In this document: positions 35,901 through 44,355 of the stretch, one piece after another
Numbering within the stretch: the stretch's first letter is position 1
Layout of the letters: each line of letters starts with the position of its first letter
Source: Desulfocapsa sp.
GTDB lineage: Bacteria > Desulfobacterota > Desulfobulbia > Desulfobulbales > Desulfocapsaceae
Assembly: GCA_022712895.1 (NCBI GenBank)
Contig: JAFLJS010000042.1
Location: forward strand, 88,540 to 152,539
Direction: 5' to 3'
DNA: 64,000 bases
The notes under the pieces: generated by a model
The model's database searches: none
What the model saw: the letters and a program-made list of their open reading frames with translations, nothing else
Told to the model about the DNA's origin: nothing
Made by a program: the position numbers and the translations under genes

Positions 35901-36145
35901 TCAAAACATTTTTTTAATTCACACCTTACGTATTCTATTTCCCAACCTTCTTTTTCAGCTATATGGTCCAGGACTTCGACAAATAAACCCTTAGGACTTT
36001 CTTCAAAATAGACCACAGGTTTATTTTGAAAAATACCAACTTTGATTGGCTCACTGGCTGTAGCTTTTTCGTTGTGAACAGCGACAATCAATATGGACAG
36101 GACAAGTACAATTATTAGCAAAGGAAATTGTGTTTTTTTTGTCAT
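32972..36145 (-). CDS. hybrid histidine kinase with periplasmic solute-binding domain
   Basis: A 1057-residue membrane sensor. Order: signal/TM at the N-terminus, a periplasmic SBP_bac_3-type domain (about 33-255: IKVGIFQNKPVVYFE...LDLMTSFGKNSRRSKFVSFSE), a second TM (about 268-288), three PAS domains (about 310-675), HisKA with LAGGIAHDFNNILA, HATPase ([28 protein letters not shown]), and a C-terminal receiver (MVVDDES, VITDMTMPGMTG, LLKP) with an intact Asp. It overlaps the NtrC-type gene downstream. The ligand could be an amino acid-like compound; this is inference from the SBP type. Confidence 0.92.
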   Translation of the reverse strand: MTKKTQFPLLIIVLVLSILIVAVHNEKATASEPIKVGIFQNKPVVYFEESPKGLFVEVLDHIAEKEGWEIEYVRCELKKCFELLQANQLDLMTSFGKNSRRSKFVSFSEEPVWTFWGTIYSHDQEFSSLFDLENKQIGVRRKDKITSGLKSILADFNIPVHYVEFDNYQNSFNALHARQVDVVAVNNTVGFEEQRNSDIQLTPIVFTPFSAYFAAPIGGRHQEKLLIIDSYIKRLKKDKNSFFSDFKKLWLSGPQSYWTAKRVSTISLVCLFITVLVMALWRYRSLVSLNKKLLQGIENRKQVEKKLLQSEEKFRRLVANAADAIFVFDEDGYFQLVNKQACKSLGYTEKQLLQMNVADIDTQFNDKHVVEFTRKSNRVQWPITIAGNNQRKDGSLFPVEVRVDKIVDEDGLRFVALARDVSEQKRKEEARQQQLILGQIVENSLNEIYLFEIDTLKFTQVNKGARRNLGYTQSELQYLTPVDIKPEYTEETFAKIIQPLKDDTIDNLIFETRHQRKDGTQYPVEVYLQKAIVPNVQIYIAIILDITQRKEAEAGLRRLASAIDQASETVLITDRMGNIQYVNPAFTKLSGYTRQEAIGRNPHILKSDKHDERFYEKMWRTLIRGEVWHGHLINKKKDGSLFEEEATISPVKNNDGQIINFVAVKRDVSREVSLEKQLRQAVKMEAIGTLAGGIAHDFNNILAAILGYSEMAREQLPAEGQAAKDLVQVIKAGNRAKDLVKQILAFSRQGELDFSSLEIQTIIKEALKMLRSSLPTTLQIKEQIDGSCRPVFADPTQIHQVVMNLCTNAKHAMLESGGTLTVSLVEVDINDSGKLRNCVPLAPGKYLDLMISDTGCGMDERTQSKIFDPFFTTKELGKGTGLGLSVVHGIIKQHHGDITVESTLGQGSVFHIYLPVISKPQADEPDISLSDTPHGNERIMVVDDESDVLDLMRRMLDSLGYCTTSFTCSIKALEKYSEQPDKFDLVITDMTMPGMTGGILAKKMLNIRADLPIILCTGFSETIDEEMTISLGIKKFLLKPILKRQLAQTVREVLERG

Positions 36146-36195
36146 TATACTCAGGGATTAGAACATAGGTAGACAGCTATTTTTTATCATAATAT

Positions 36196-36366
36196 TAACA
36201 AACTCGTAAAAACCCAGATTTTAGATGGTTAAGTATTTATGCCCTTTGTTCGGGTGAAAAACTTCACATCCGAGGCGCAAATATTTTCTATCATTTCGGC
36301 GTACTAAGGTACGTCATGATGATAGAGAATGTGCAGCACGAAGGAGATGGAGAGTTTTCGCCCTAC
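36196..36366 (+). repeat. dispersed palindromic element, copy 3 (right end lost)
   Basis: Begins TAACAAACTCGTAAAAACCC and keeps the longest left arm (GTATTTATGCCC ... GGGTGAAAA plus CATCCGAGGCGCAAATATTTTCT), then the central GGCGTACtaagGTACGTC and GAAGGAGATGGAGAG. After CGCCCTACTGATGAGG the match to the family ends, so the right terminus is missing and no flanking duplication can be scored. It lies between the hybrid-kinase start and the end of the next NtrC-type gene; the rest of 36146-36457 holds nothing else recognised. Confidence 0.78.
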
Positions 36367-36457
36367 TGATGAGGTATTCTATATTATTGAGACTGGATGA
36401 GTCAAACAGGATTTAAACCGTATTGTTAATAGTTGGATCTGGTATGTACAATAATAA

Positions 36458-37885
36458 TCAATTTCTAAAATCCTGCGCCACAAGTCCATGACGCCTTAAT
36501 AAACGCTGAAAAGCCTGACGTTCCATACCACTTTTTTGGGCCGCGACGGACACGTTCCCACTTGTTTGTTTCAGGGCACGACTCAGATAGTCCACACTAA
36601 AACGACTAACTACTTCGCTTTTTGCAGCCTTGTACGAGAGGTCACTTTCTTGTATTACTAAATCTGACTTTATGGTTGATTGCGATTCAGAACTGTTCCT
36701 GCCTTCATCATTTAAATCAGTCTGGGTTATAACCTGGCCAGGTACCAGCAATACTGCCCTGTTAATTATGTTTTGAAACTCTCGTACGTTGCCCTGCCAG
36801 GTATGCTGCATCATAAATTGCAGTGCTTCAGGGCTGAAACTCAATCCTTCCCGCTTATATTCTTTCTGGTAAAAATTCAAAAAATGCTGTGCCAAAAGTG
36901 GAATATCCTCTTTCATTTCTGCAAGCGAAGGCAAAGAGACCGTCATCACATTTAAACGGTAGTAAAGATCTTCTCGAAACTCCCCCCTTTTAATCTTTGC
37001 TTCTAGGTCCTGATTTGTAGAAGCAAGAACGCGAACATCAATCTGTATTGTGTTTGTCTGCCCGAGAGGCTGTATCTCTTTTTCTTGTAGGACTCGCAAC
37101 AACTTTGTCTGCACTGAGATTGGTATGTCAGCAATTTCATCAAGTAGTATTGTTGAACCATCAGCCTCAAGGAACAGACCATCCTTGTCATTATCAGCTC
37201 CGGTAAAAGCGCCTTTACAATAACCAAAAAGCTCACTTTCAAGTATCTGTTCAGGAAGAGCCGGACAGTTTACAGTGATCATCTTTTTATGGGCCCTTTT
37301 ACTTGCCGCATGCACTGTACGGGCCGCAATCTCTTTTCCAGTTCCTGACTCTCCCCTGATAAGAAGTGTGGCATCGCTCTGACCAAAACGAGTAAGCAAA
37401 TGCACTGCATGGGAAATTGCTTTACTTTTCCCTATAAATTCAGTGGGATTTGAGTGTTTGGTAAGCTGTAACTGAAGTTGTTTGTTCTCTCTCACTAGAC
37501 AAGTACGTTCAAGGGCCCTCCTCACAACTCTAGCAATCTTGTCGTTATCAAATGGCTTCTCAAAGAAGTCGTATGCTCCGAGTTTTAAAGCCTTCACTGC
37601 CAATTCGACGGTGCCGTATCCAGTCATGATTACCGTGCTTATAGTGGGATCTACCTCCATGATATAACTGAGCAACTGCAAACCATCACTATCTGGCATT
37701 TTAATATCAGTTAAAACAACATCAGGCCTCCAACTATCGACTAGACGTTTGGCTTTTTTTCCGTTTTCTGCCAGAGATATTTCACAGTTGCATTTTTTTG
37801 ACAAAACTTTCTTAAGAAGATTTAACAGATCTTTTTCATCATCAACAATTAGTAGCCGTTTGTTATTTTTTTCTTCGGTATGCAT
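36458..37885 (-). CDS. sigma54-dependent response regulator (NtrC family)
   Basis: A 475-residue regulator. Receiver with VDDEKD and VVLTDIKMPDSDG (Asp about 56), conserved Lys in FEKPFD; AAA+ domain with GESGTGKE, GAFTGA (CKGAFTGADND), ILLDEIAD and FREDLYYRLNV; a C-terminal Fis-type HTH (VSVAAQKSGMERQAFQRLLRRHGL). It overlaps the phosphatase gene start by one base (shared base 37885), so it is the last gene of the redox/phosphatase run and the obvious transcriptional regulator for it. Confidence 0.93.
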   Translation of the reverse strand: MHTEEKNNKRLLIVDDEKDLLNLLKKVLSKKCNCEISLAENGKKAKRLVDSWRPDVVLTDIKMPDSDGLQLLSYIMEVDPTISTVIMTGYGTVELAVKALKLGAYDFFEKPFDNDKIARVVRRALERTCLVRENKQLQLQLTKHSNPTEFIGKSKAISHAVHLLTRFGQSDATLLIRGESGTGKEIAARTVHAASKRAHKKMITVNCPALPEQILESELFGYCKGAFTGADNDKDGLFLEADGSTILLDEIADIPISVQTKLLRVLQEKEIQPLGQTNTIQIDVRVLASTNQDLEAKIKRGEFREDLYYRLNVMTVSLPSLAEMKEDIPLLAQHFLNFYQKEYKREGLSFSPEALQFMMQHTWQGNVREFQNIINRAVLLVPGQVITQTDLNDEGRNSSESQSTIKSDLVIQESDLSYKAAKSEVVSRFSVDYLSRALKQTSGNVSVAAQKSGMERQAFQRLLRRHGLVAQDFRN

Positions 37886-38916
37886 TACTTTTCCATAGTC
37901 TTTTTAAGCATGGCCTGAAAATAATGCTGCACAAAGCGACCAGAAATTATATCGTGCATCGGAAAAGTGAGTTTTGTGTCAGGGGGCGTTGAATCAGTAA
38001 GCGCAAAAAAAACGTCTCGGGATAACTTCTCTACAATGTCCTTGTAAACATCCAGTTGTGAATCGTGTGAAAAATGGCAACGAAGAGGACGTTCTTCACC
38101 AATTTGACAACGACCATCCTTCAATAGCGGACAGCAATTTTGCTGTTTGGCCCATACTTTTTTCCTGCGGAGTAATTCTTCATTACTGCCAGCGGTCTGT
38201 GAGAGTCCTGATTCTTTCATAACCACCAGAGCCTCGTGTATTGCTGTCTGTCTGGCTTCGCTGGTTAGTTGAATATTCATACTGTTACTTACAAATACAG
38301 CCTCAATCAATTGCAATTCGAAGTACTGTTCACAACAGTACTTTCTATCGAGAGCATCGTCTGGGCCAGAACCACCATGTTCCGCCACATTCAGTAAAAG
38401 TGCTTTATATTCCAGGAAAAAGAGACTCAAATCCACTGCCACCGTGTCTTTTATACTGGCTTCACGCGCAGCCAGCCATCCTTGTTTTTTTCCATATTTT
38501 TTCAGGAGTTTCCATTGGCTGTAATTACTGGGGAGTGCTTTTGTCTTTTTTAACGTTTTTTCAGCAACTTTAAGTCCCATTCCACGTCGTAAAAGGTAAG
38601 CAGAGACAAATGTTCCTGTTCGCCCTATTCCATGTCTACAATGAACCAATACCTTTTTCTTCAGATACATTGCCTCATCAAACCACTGTAGTGCCTTCTC
38701 CATTTTTTCCATATCTGGGGCACATTCATCATGTATCGGCAAATAATACACTTCCAGTCCTGCATTTTCCTCAAGCTCATGCAGATCACTAAACTCCGCG
38801 CAGAGATTCACTATTGCCCGAATTCCACTAGCCTTGATATCATCGAGATCATCATAGGACATAGGGGCCGAGCCAACACATAAGTATTCTGTAACCCAGT
38901 TTATGTTATAACTCAT
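37885..38916 (-). CDS. dual-specificity phosphatase fused to a YkgJ-like cysteine module
   Basis: A 343-residue protein. Residues 1-150 form a dual-specificity/tyrosine phosphatase: VHCRHGIGRTG holds the CX5R loop (Cys93, Arg99), and WVTEYLCVGSAP is the typical N-terminus of this group. The C-terminal half contains YCCEQYFEL and NCCPLLKDGRCQIGEERPLRCHF, matching the Zn/Fe-chelating YkgJ-type pattern (CPxL..xxC.IYExRPLxCR). The combination implies a phosphatase with a metal or redox-sensitive module. It lies 6 bases from the PPDK-like gene upstream and overlaps the NtrC-type gene. Confidence 0.82.
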   Translation of the reverse strand: MSYNINWVTEYLCVGSAPMSYDDLDDIKASGIRAIVNLCAEFSDLHELEENAGLEVYYLPIHDECAPDMEKMEKALQWFDEAMYLKKKVLVHCRHGIGRTGTFVSAYLLRRGMGLKVAEKTLKKTKALPSNYSQWKLLKKYGKKQGWLAAREASIKDTVAVDLSLFFLEYKALLLNVAEHGGSGPDDALDRKYCCEQYFELQLIEAVFVSNSMNIQLTSEARQTAIHEALVVMKESGLSQTAGSNEELLRRKKVWAKQQNCCPLLKDGRCQIGEERPLRCHFSHDSQLDVYKDIVEKLSRDVFFALTDSTPPDTKLTFPMHDIISGRFVQHYFQAMLKKTMEK

Positions 38917-38922
38917 ACTGTC

Positions 38923-41376
38923 TCAAAAAAATTTTTCAATTTGTTCATTAACCTCATCCATATCATGCAAACGCATATCCATCTGTTTGGTCAAGCCAAG
39001 CAAACGGCCAAGTGATCGAAGACGTTTTATCAGTAACTCCTGACTCACATGGCTAATATTTGCATCAAGTAAATCACCTTTTACTTTAACTTCAAAATCA
39101 AGCCGTTGAAGAACCTGCGTCAGATAGCTGATTCGCAGCCTACGTCCCTCAAACTCGCCGCCTCCACCTGCAAATCGTAACGAGCAGTAGTTACTATTAG
39201 AATCCGGTTCACAAAGTGCATCAAGGATTGTAAAATGATATCCGAAACGCATATTTATATTCAAATAATGCTCCCCAAGTACTGCATAACTAGCGGAATC
39301 TTTTTCAGACTGAAAGACAAAAGCATCACTCATAGCCATTTTATCATAACTTTTCCAGTCGTAATATTTTTTGTCTCCCCATTCAATGGTCGGATGAGTG
39401 AGCCCTGTCCAAAGCGGTAAAAAGGGAGTACACACTATATCATCTATGGTGACAACAGACTGTGCACAACATTTTTCATGAATTCCATTATCGATATCTA
39501 CTAAGAATACGTCAAAAGGGAGATCTGTTGCCAGTTTTTTCTTTAATCCTCTGGAGCGACCGGCCTGATCACCAACAGAAAACATTCTGCCGACCGCTTT
39601 TTCATGACAAAAGCGTATGATATCATGTAAGGATCGGCAGGACTCTGGAGCAAAATCATTTGACGTCGGATCAACAAGATTGAGAGGGGTAACGAAGTCG
39701 AGCAGGGAATGTAATTTTCGAAAAAAGGGTAAGTTTTTTTCAGATTTGTAGGCAGGTAATCTCTCTGTAAGAAATTGAATTTCACCATTATAGACTTTTT
39801 TATTATCTGCATGGAGTGTTATAACTGTTCCGTTTGCAATACCCTTTATCCTTTTCCCTGTACCTAAGAGCAGGGGGACAGCAAATTCTCTACATACCGT
39901 TGCGAAATGCCCTGCCTCACTACCTGACTCAGCAATCACACCTTTTACCAGGGGTAAAAGTTTTACAAAAGATGGCTGTGTTTCTCCTAATATTAGAATA
40001 ATATTTTGTTTTTCTTTCTGTGAAATAGTTACTTGTTCAGGGTCAAGAGCAACACCTGTTGCGATTCCTGAAGAGGCACATTCACCGCCTGCCAAGATTT
40101 CCCTATGTCCATCATGAACGAATTCACATTTTTCGCTTTTGTTTTTTGCTGGAACGCGTAATGCTCTTGTTTGAAGAAACAATAAGCATCCCTTTTGGTC
40201 AATTGCCCATTCAACATCTTGCGCTTCTTTGTAATATTTTTCAATTTTTATTCCAGCAGAAGAAATCTCATTCAGCTGGGAGTCTGTTAAGATTTTCACA
40301 TCATATCTGTTACCTGATTCTTGATTATTTGTGGTAGGAATTGCACTTTTGTCTATTGTGAAAACATCAGGGATAATGGTTCCACTAACGACTTTATCAC
40401 CTAAACCATCTGTTGCATGAATAGAGAGACATTCCTTACGACTTCCTGAGATATCAGTGGTATACATTACACCAGCAGCAACAGGATCAATCATGGGAAG
40501 AACCATCACTGCCATAGCAGCTTCGGTATCATATAGGCCGCGGCTAATTCTGTATACTAAAGCCTCGGGGCTGTATTTGCTGCTTAATACACGTTTGTAG
40601 GACGTTACGATTTCGTCAGGATTGACATTGAGACAACTTAAATACTGGCCTGCAAATGAACATTCTCCATCCTCAGCGATGGCACTACTTCTCACTGCAA
40701 AAGTTTTTGCTATAGATTTTGTTTGTAAACTCACACTTGCTTTCGTGATTAACCCAAAGATTTCGGGAGGAATATCAGCACTAATTATTAACCTTTGCAG
40801 TTTTTGTGCAATTTCTTCTAAAGCTTTAAGATCTGTGAGACTGATAGATATTAAAAGTTCATCAATTTGCGACTGGAGATCGTTATATTCTATCAGATAC
40901 GAAAAGCTATTGGTGGTGATAACAAAACCATCAGGTACGTTAAACTGTAGTTTTTCACCAAGCTCGATCAAATTTGTTGTTTTAGAACCAGCCAGTTCTG
41001 CTGTGATTTCTGGATCTCTAAACTGAAGGACAAAAGGAGAGGAAATATTTACGGCAGGAGGTTCAAGAAAAAAACCTGCATAAAAATTGAATTTACGAAA
41101 ATAAGCAGGTAAATCGAGATAGGCAGTGGGAGCCATCTCTTCAAGACAGCGAACCATTCCTTCAACATTTTCGGCAAAGGAGTGATAGACTTTTGATATT
41201 TTACAAAAATCCTCTCTTACACCCTGATAATAAAAGTTTTCCAGCTCTGCCATTAACTCATGACAGCGACTGTCATAGGCCAGCAGATCTTGAAACGATT
41301 GGTAGGTTTTGCGCAGTACTGTACCTGGTGCAAAAACCCGGTACGTCAAGTGTTTAAAAAGTGAATTGACCCGCAT
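38923..41376 (-). CDS. PEP-synthase/PPDK-like phosphotransferase lacking the PEP barrel
   Basis: An 817-residue protein. After about 120 unassigned residues comes a PPDK N-terminal ATP-grasp (AGSKTTNLIELG...VPDGFVIT, FAVRSSAIAEDGECSFAGQY, AAGVMYT, DVEWAID..GCLLFLQTR), then the swivelling phospho-histidine domain with GSEAGHFATVCREFAVPLLLGTG (His490). The C-terminal 300 residues show no PEP/pyruvate TIM-barrel signature. The order ATP domain-His domain-unknown acceptor domain recalls enzymes such as rifampicin phosphotransferase, where phosphate is passed to another substrate. Its neighbours are a phosphatase and an Mo-oxidoreductase. Confidence 0.82.
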   Translation of the reverse strand: MRVNSLFKHLTYRVFAPGTVLRKTYQSFQDLLAYDSRCHELMAELENFYYQGVREDFCKISKVYHSFAENVEGMVRCLEEMAPTAYLDLPAYFRKFNFYAGFFLEPPAVNISSPFVLQFRDPEITAELAGSKTTNLIELGEKLQFNVPDGFVITTNSFSYLIEYNDLQSQIDELLISISLTDLKALEEIAQKLQRLIISADIPPEIFGLITKASVSLQTKSIAKTFAVRSSAIAEDGECSFAGQYLSCLNVNPDEIVTSYKRVLSSKYSPEALVYRISRGLYDTEAAMAVMVLPMIDPVAAGVMYTTDISGSRKECLSIHATDGLGDKVVSGTIIPDVFTIDKSAIPTTNNQESGNRYDVKILTDSQLNEISSAGIKIEKYYKEAQDVEWAIDQKGCLLFLQTRALRVPAKNKSEKCEFVHDGHREILAGGECASSGIATGVALDPEQVTISQKEKQNIILILGETQPSFVKLLPLVKGVIAESGSEAGHFATVCREFAVPLLLGTGKRIKGIANGTVITLHADNKKVYNGEIQFLTERLPAYKSEKNLPFFRKLHSLLDFVTPLNLVDPTSNDFAPESCRSLHDIIRFCHEKAVGRMFSVGDQAGRSRGLKKKLATDLPFDVFLVDIDNGIHEKCCAQSVVTIDDIVCTPFLPLWTGLTHPTIEWGDKKYYDWKSYDKMAMSDAFVFQSEKDSASYAVLGEHYLNINMRFGYHFTILDALCEPDSNSNYCSLRFAGGGGEFEGRRLRISYLTQVLQRLDFEVKVKGDLLDANISHVSQELLIKRLRSLGRLLGLTKQMDMRLHDMDEVNEQIEKFF

Positions 41377-41423
41377 AAATTTGGCTTGCGACAGCTACGC
41401 CGCAAGCCACATATAATATACTA

Positions 41424-41639
41424 TTAGTCCTCAGTGTGACAGGTCAGATCAGGGGTCATAAACCAAATAGCAGCAGGTTTACAGGACCAGACCTTATCAC
41501 CTTCTTCAACTACACATTCCCCGAAACTCCATCCAAATTTTGCCAGATGCTTGGTGAGCTGTGCTTTGGATGCCTCATACACTTTGCGATCAAAACCTTC
41601 AAGATCAGATACGCAAACCATTTCGATTTCTTTTTTCAT
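41424..41639 (-). CDS. 71-residue conserved-context protein, unknown function
   Basis: A small acidic protein beginning MKKEIEMVCVSD and ending DLTCHTED, with cysteines at about 9, 42, 53 and 67 and several tryptophans (FGWSFGECV, VWSC, AIWFM). I do not recognise the family. It starts after a GAGATAGG Shine-Dalgarno-like stretch and lies 47 bases before the PPDK-like gene, separated from the Fe-S gene by a hairpin. The cysteines would allow metal or thiol chemistry, but this is only a possibility. Confidence 0.55.
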   Translation of the reverse strand: MKKEIEMVCVSDLEGFDRKVYEASKAQLTKHLAKFGWSFGECVVEEGDKVWSCKPAAIWFMTPDLTCHTED

Positions 41640-41684
41640 AACCTATCTCACTGAAATTATGTAAGAACAAAAGAGTAGATATAA

Positions 41685-41718
41685 TAGAACCGGATGCGTC
41701 ACGGCACATCCAGTTCTA
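41685..41718 (-). terminator. hairpin after the Fe-S subunit gene
   Basis: 12-base arms TAGAACCGGATG / CATCCAGTTCTA with one mismatch and a 10-base loop; on the minus strand it is followed by TTATATCT. It probably ends or weakens transcription after the Mo-oxidoreductase pair. Confidence 0.55.
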
Positions 41719-41736
41719 CCGTAATCATACTTTATT

Positions 41737-42189
41737 CTATACTTCATGCAAGGTTACAAACTTTAAGGCATGGGTCGTACATTTTGTAACACAAGCAGGT
41801 TTTAATCCTTTATCCACCCGATCCATGCAATAATCACACTTCACAGCTTTTTTGGTTTCAGGATTCATCTGTGGAATTGTCCATGGACATGCGCCAGCGC
41901 AAGCCATACAACCAATACACGCAGCCTCATCTATATAAACGATACCATCTGCACGCTTAATCATAGCATCAGTGGGGCAGATAGGTACACAGAACGGCTC
42001 GTCACAATGGTAACAGGAGCGAAAAGAAAACTCAGTTTTAGGAACACCCTTTATCGTCGTTAATACTTCATGATCGATTTCACAAAGATAGGGTCCCACA
42101 GGTAAGCCTTTATTAGTTTTACAGTGTACCTCACATCCGTGACAACCAATGCATCTTTTGGAGTTGAGGTAGATCATATATTTGTTCAT
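41737..42189 (-). CDS. 4x[4Fe-4S] electron-transfer subunit of the molybdopterin oxidoreductase
   Basis: A 150-residue ferredoxin-like beta subunit (PhsB/NrfC/DmsB type). Sixteen cysteines form four clusters: RCIGCHGCEVHC, SCYHCDEPFCVPIC, ACIGCMACAGACP, and KCDYCMDRVDKGLKPACVTKC. There is no signal peptide. It overlaps the catalytic-subunit gene by 4 bases (ATGA), so the two are co-translated. No NrfD/PsrC-type membrane anchor gene is adjacent. Confidence 0.9.
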   Translation of the reverse strand: MNKYMIYLNSKRCIGCHGCEVHCKTNKGLPVGPYLCEIDHEVLTTIKGVPKTEFSFRSCYHCDEPFCVPICPTDAMIKRADGIVYIDEAACIGCMACAGACPWTIPQMNPETKKAVKCDYCMDRVDKGLKPACVTKCTTHALKFVTLHEV

Positions 42190-44300
42190 AATTCGACCCT
42201 CCTCTTAGGATTACGGACACTACGGCGCACTAAAACAAATGATTCACAAAGGTTTATTGCTCCTCCTGCTTGATCCCAATCATCTAGTTTGCCAACCATA
42301 AGTTTCTGGTCACTGATCCCGGCATGATAAGAACGTGTTTGCAATGGAATCTGTTTACCAAAACCATGTACCATATAGACAGCTTCTGGATGAATGTAAT
42401 CAACAACATGTGCATGCATTGGACCAGAGTAGCTCTCGTCTTCAGAAGATACATTCACCAGATCACCTTCAGCAATACCCAGTTTATTTGCAGCTCTTTT
42501 GTTAATCCAAAGGCTGTTCTCGGGCATCAATTCTGACAAAAGTGGGTTATTGGTTGTATGTCCGTGACTATGTACAGCTGAACGACCATACACCAGTCTG
42601 AACATTCCTTTGGGTGGTTTTATGGGTGATTTATACTCTTTAAGAGACGGTAAACCGGCATCTTCGAGTTTTTTGCTAATTATTTCAATTTTACCTGATG
42701 GGGTTTTAAACTGTCCCTCAAGTTTTTTAGGATCATACATGATCGGTTTATCTGTAAGTGAAACAAAGCCTTTTTCATCAAAATCGGAAATAGAAACCCC
42801 TGTGGGTTCCAGCTGCCAGTTCCAAAGTTCTTCAGCTGTGTTGTATGGAAAATACTCACCGATATCCAGTCGTTCTGCCAATTGTTTAAAAATCCACCAA
42901 CCTGGTTTTGTATCAAATTCAGGTTCTACTGCTCTCTGCCGTATGGCAAGGCGAGGTTTCAAACTCTTCTGAACACAGATAGTACTTTCTCGTTCGAGAT
43001 ACGTTGATTCAGGTAGTATAACATCTGCAAACCATCCGAATTCGCTGTAGTGGGTATCGATTGACACTAAAAGATCACAGAAGTCAAAAGACTGCTTTTG
43101 ACGTTTAGGATCAGGCATTCCTGATAATGGATCATGCCGCATTGCAATCCATGCTTTAACTGGATACGGATCCTCTTTCTCCATGGCATCAAAAAACAAA
43201 TGGGCAAGACCAGGTCCTTTGTCAAAATGCTTATACTTCCAGCCGACACCATCTGCCCGTTTAATATCAGGTTTTGGACAATCAAGTGCTCGAAGGCCTT
43301 TCACACCACAGTCACCTGGTCCTTTAGGAATAAGAAGACCACCTTTCTGTTCTATATTTCCCATCAGAACATTTAAGATATGGAGTCCACGAGAAGCATA
43401 AAATGAATCTTTATATCGTGATAAATTCCAGCCGGGATGAAAAATTACCTTAGGCATCACAGGAATGATATCATCAATGAAAGCATGAATTGCTTTTTCT
43501 TTGATACCACATTCTTTTGCGGCCCATGCTGGTGAATATTGTTCCACAAAATACGTCAGTTCATCAAATCCAGAGACGTATTGTTCGACAAAATCAGCAT
43601 CATATGCTTCACGTCTGACAAGCTCGTGAATCATAGCGAGAATAAGAGCATAATCTGTTCCTGGTCTAACCTGGAAGAAACGATCTGCTTTAATACCGGT
43701 CATGGTCTGCCGTACATCTACGTAGGTGAGTTTCCCACCATTCTCCAGCATATCCATGGTTTGCAGATTTTCTCCAATACGGAGCGAGGCAAACATATTA
43801 CGTCCAAAGAGGACTAGATGTTTGGCATTCTTAATATCATAGATAAAACCTTTACGGCCAACACCGTTGAGAGAAAGGCTTGCGTGATGCGTATTACGAC
43901 CACATGTATTATCATGGTTAGTGTAATTGGGTGATCCAAAGGCATGTATAAATGTTTTATACATATTCTGCCATGGTCCACCTCTTGATGAAAGGACTAC
44001 AGATTCCGGACCATGCTCAGCTTTAATTTTTTTCAATTTTTTACTGATATAATCAAGGGCTGTGGGCCAACTTACTTTCTGCCAGCGCCCTTCACCACGG
44101 GCACCTTCTCTTATAAGAGGCTGTTGTGGCCTCTCTCGGTCAGCAACAAGAGCAGGACCTGCTGATCCCTTGGCACATAATGCACCACCAAGGATATGCT
44201 GGTTCCCTTCTATCCATGTTACTTTATTGTTTTCTGACTCCACACGAATGGGACAGCGCACAGTGCACATGCCGCACATGGAGTAAACAGATTTAGTCAT
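42186..44300 (-). CDS. molybdopterin oxidoreductase, cytoplasmic, thiosulfate/polysulfide reductase-like
   Basis: A 704-residue DMSO-reductase-family enzyme. The N-terminal [4Fe-4S] motif is CGMCTVRC...LCAKG (residues 9-42), and the probable Mo/W ligand is Cys133 in HDNTCGRNTHHAS. The C-terminal molybdopterin-dinucleotide domain contains SHGHTTNNPLL. No twin-arginine signal is present, so it should stay in the cytoplasm, unlike PhsA/PsrA. The sequence is closest in style to thiosulfate/polysulfide reductases, but the substrate is not proved. AAGGAGGT precedes the ATG. Adjacent TSUP transporter and regulators support a sulfur-compound role. Confidence 0.88.
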   Translation of the reverse strand: MTKSVYSMCGMCTVRCPIRVESENNKVTWIEGNQHILGGALCAKGSAGPALVADRERPQQPLIREGARGEGRWQKVSWPTALDYISKKLKKIKAEHGPESVVLSSRGGPWQNMYKTFIHAFGSPNYTNHDNTCGRNTHHASLSLNGVGRKGFIYDIKNAKHLVLFGRNMFASLRIGENLQTMDMLENGGKLTYVDVRQTMTGIKADRFFQVRPGTDYALILAMIHELVRREAYDADFVEQYVSGFDELTYFVEQYSPAWAAKECGIKEKAIHAFIDDIIPVMPKVIFHPGWNLSRYKDSFYASRGLHILNVLMGNIEQKGGLLIPKGPGDCGVKGLRALDCPKPDIKRADGVGWKYKHFDKGPGLAHLFFDAMEKEDPYPVKAWIAMRHDPLSGMPDPKRQKQSFDFCDLLVSIDTHYSEFGWFADVILPESTYLERESTICVQKSLKPRLAIRQRAVEPEFDTKPGWWIFKQLAERLDIGEYFPYNTAEELWNWQLEPTGVSISDFDEKGFVSLTDKPIMYDPKKLEGQFKTPSGKIEIISKKLEDAGLPSLKEYKSPIKPPKGMFRLVYGRSAVHSHGHTTNNPLLSELMPENSLWINKRAANKLGIAEGDLVNVSSEDESYSGPMHAHVVDYIHPEAVYMVHGFGKQIPLQTRSYHAGISDQKLMVGKLDDWDQAGGAINLCESFVLVRRSVRNPKRRVEL

Positions 44301-44355
44301 TTTTAAACCTCCTTAAATAACCAATTCAATTCGAGATGTGGTTTGGTAAAGATAT

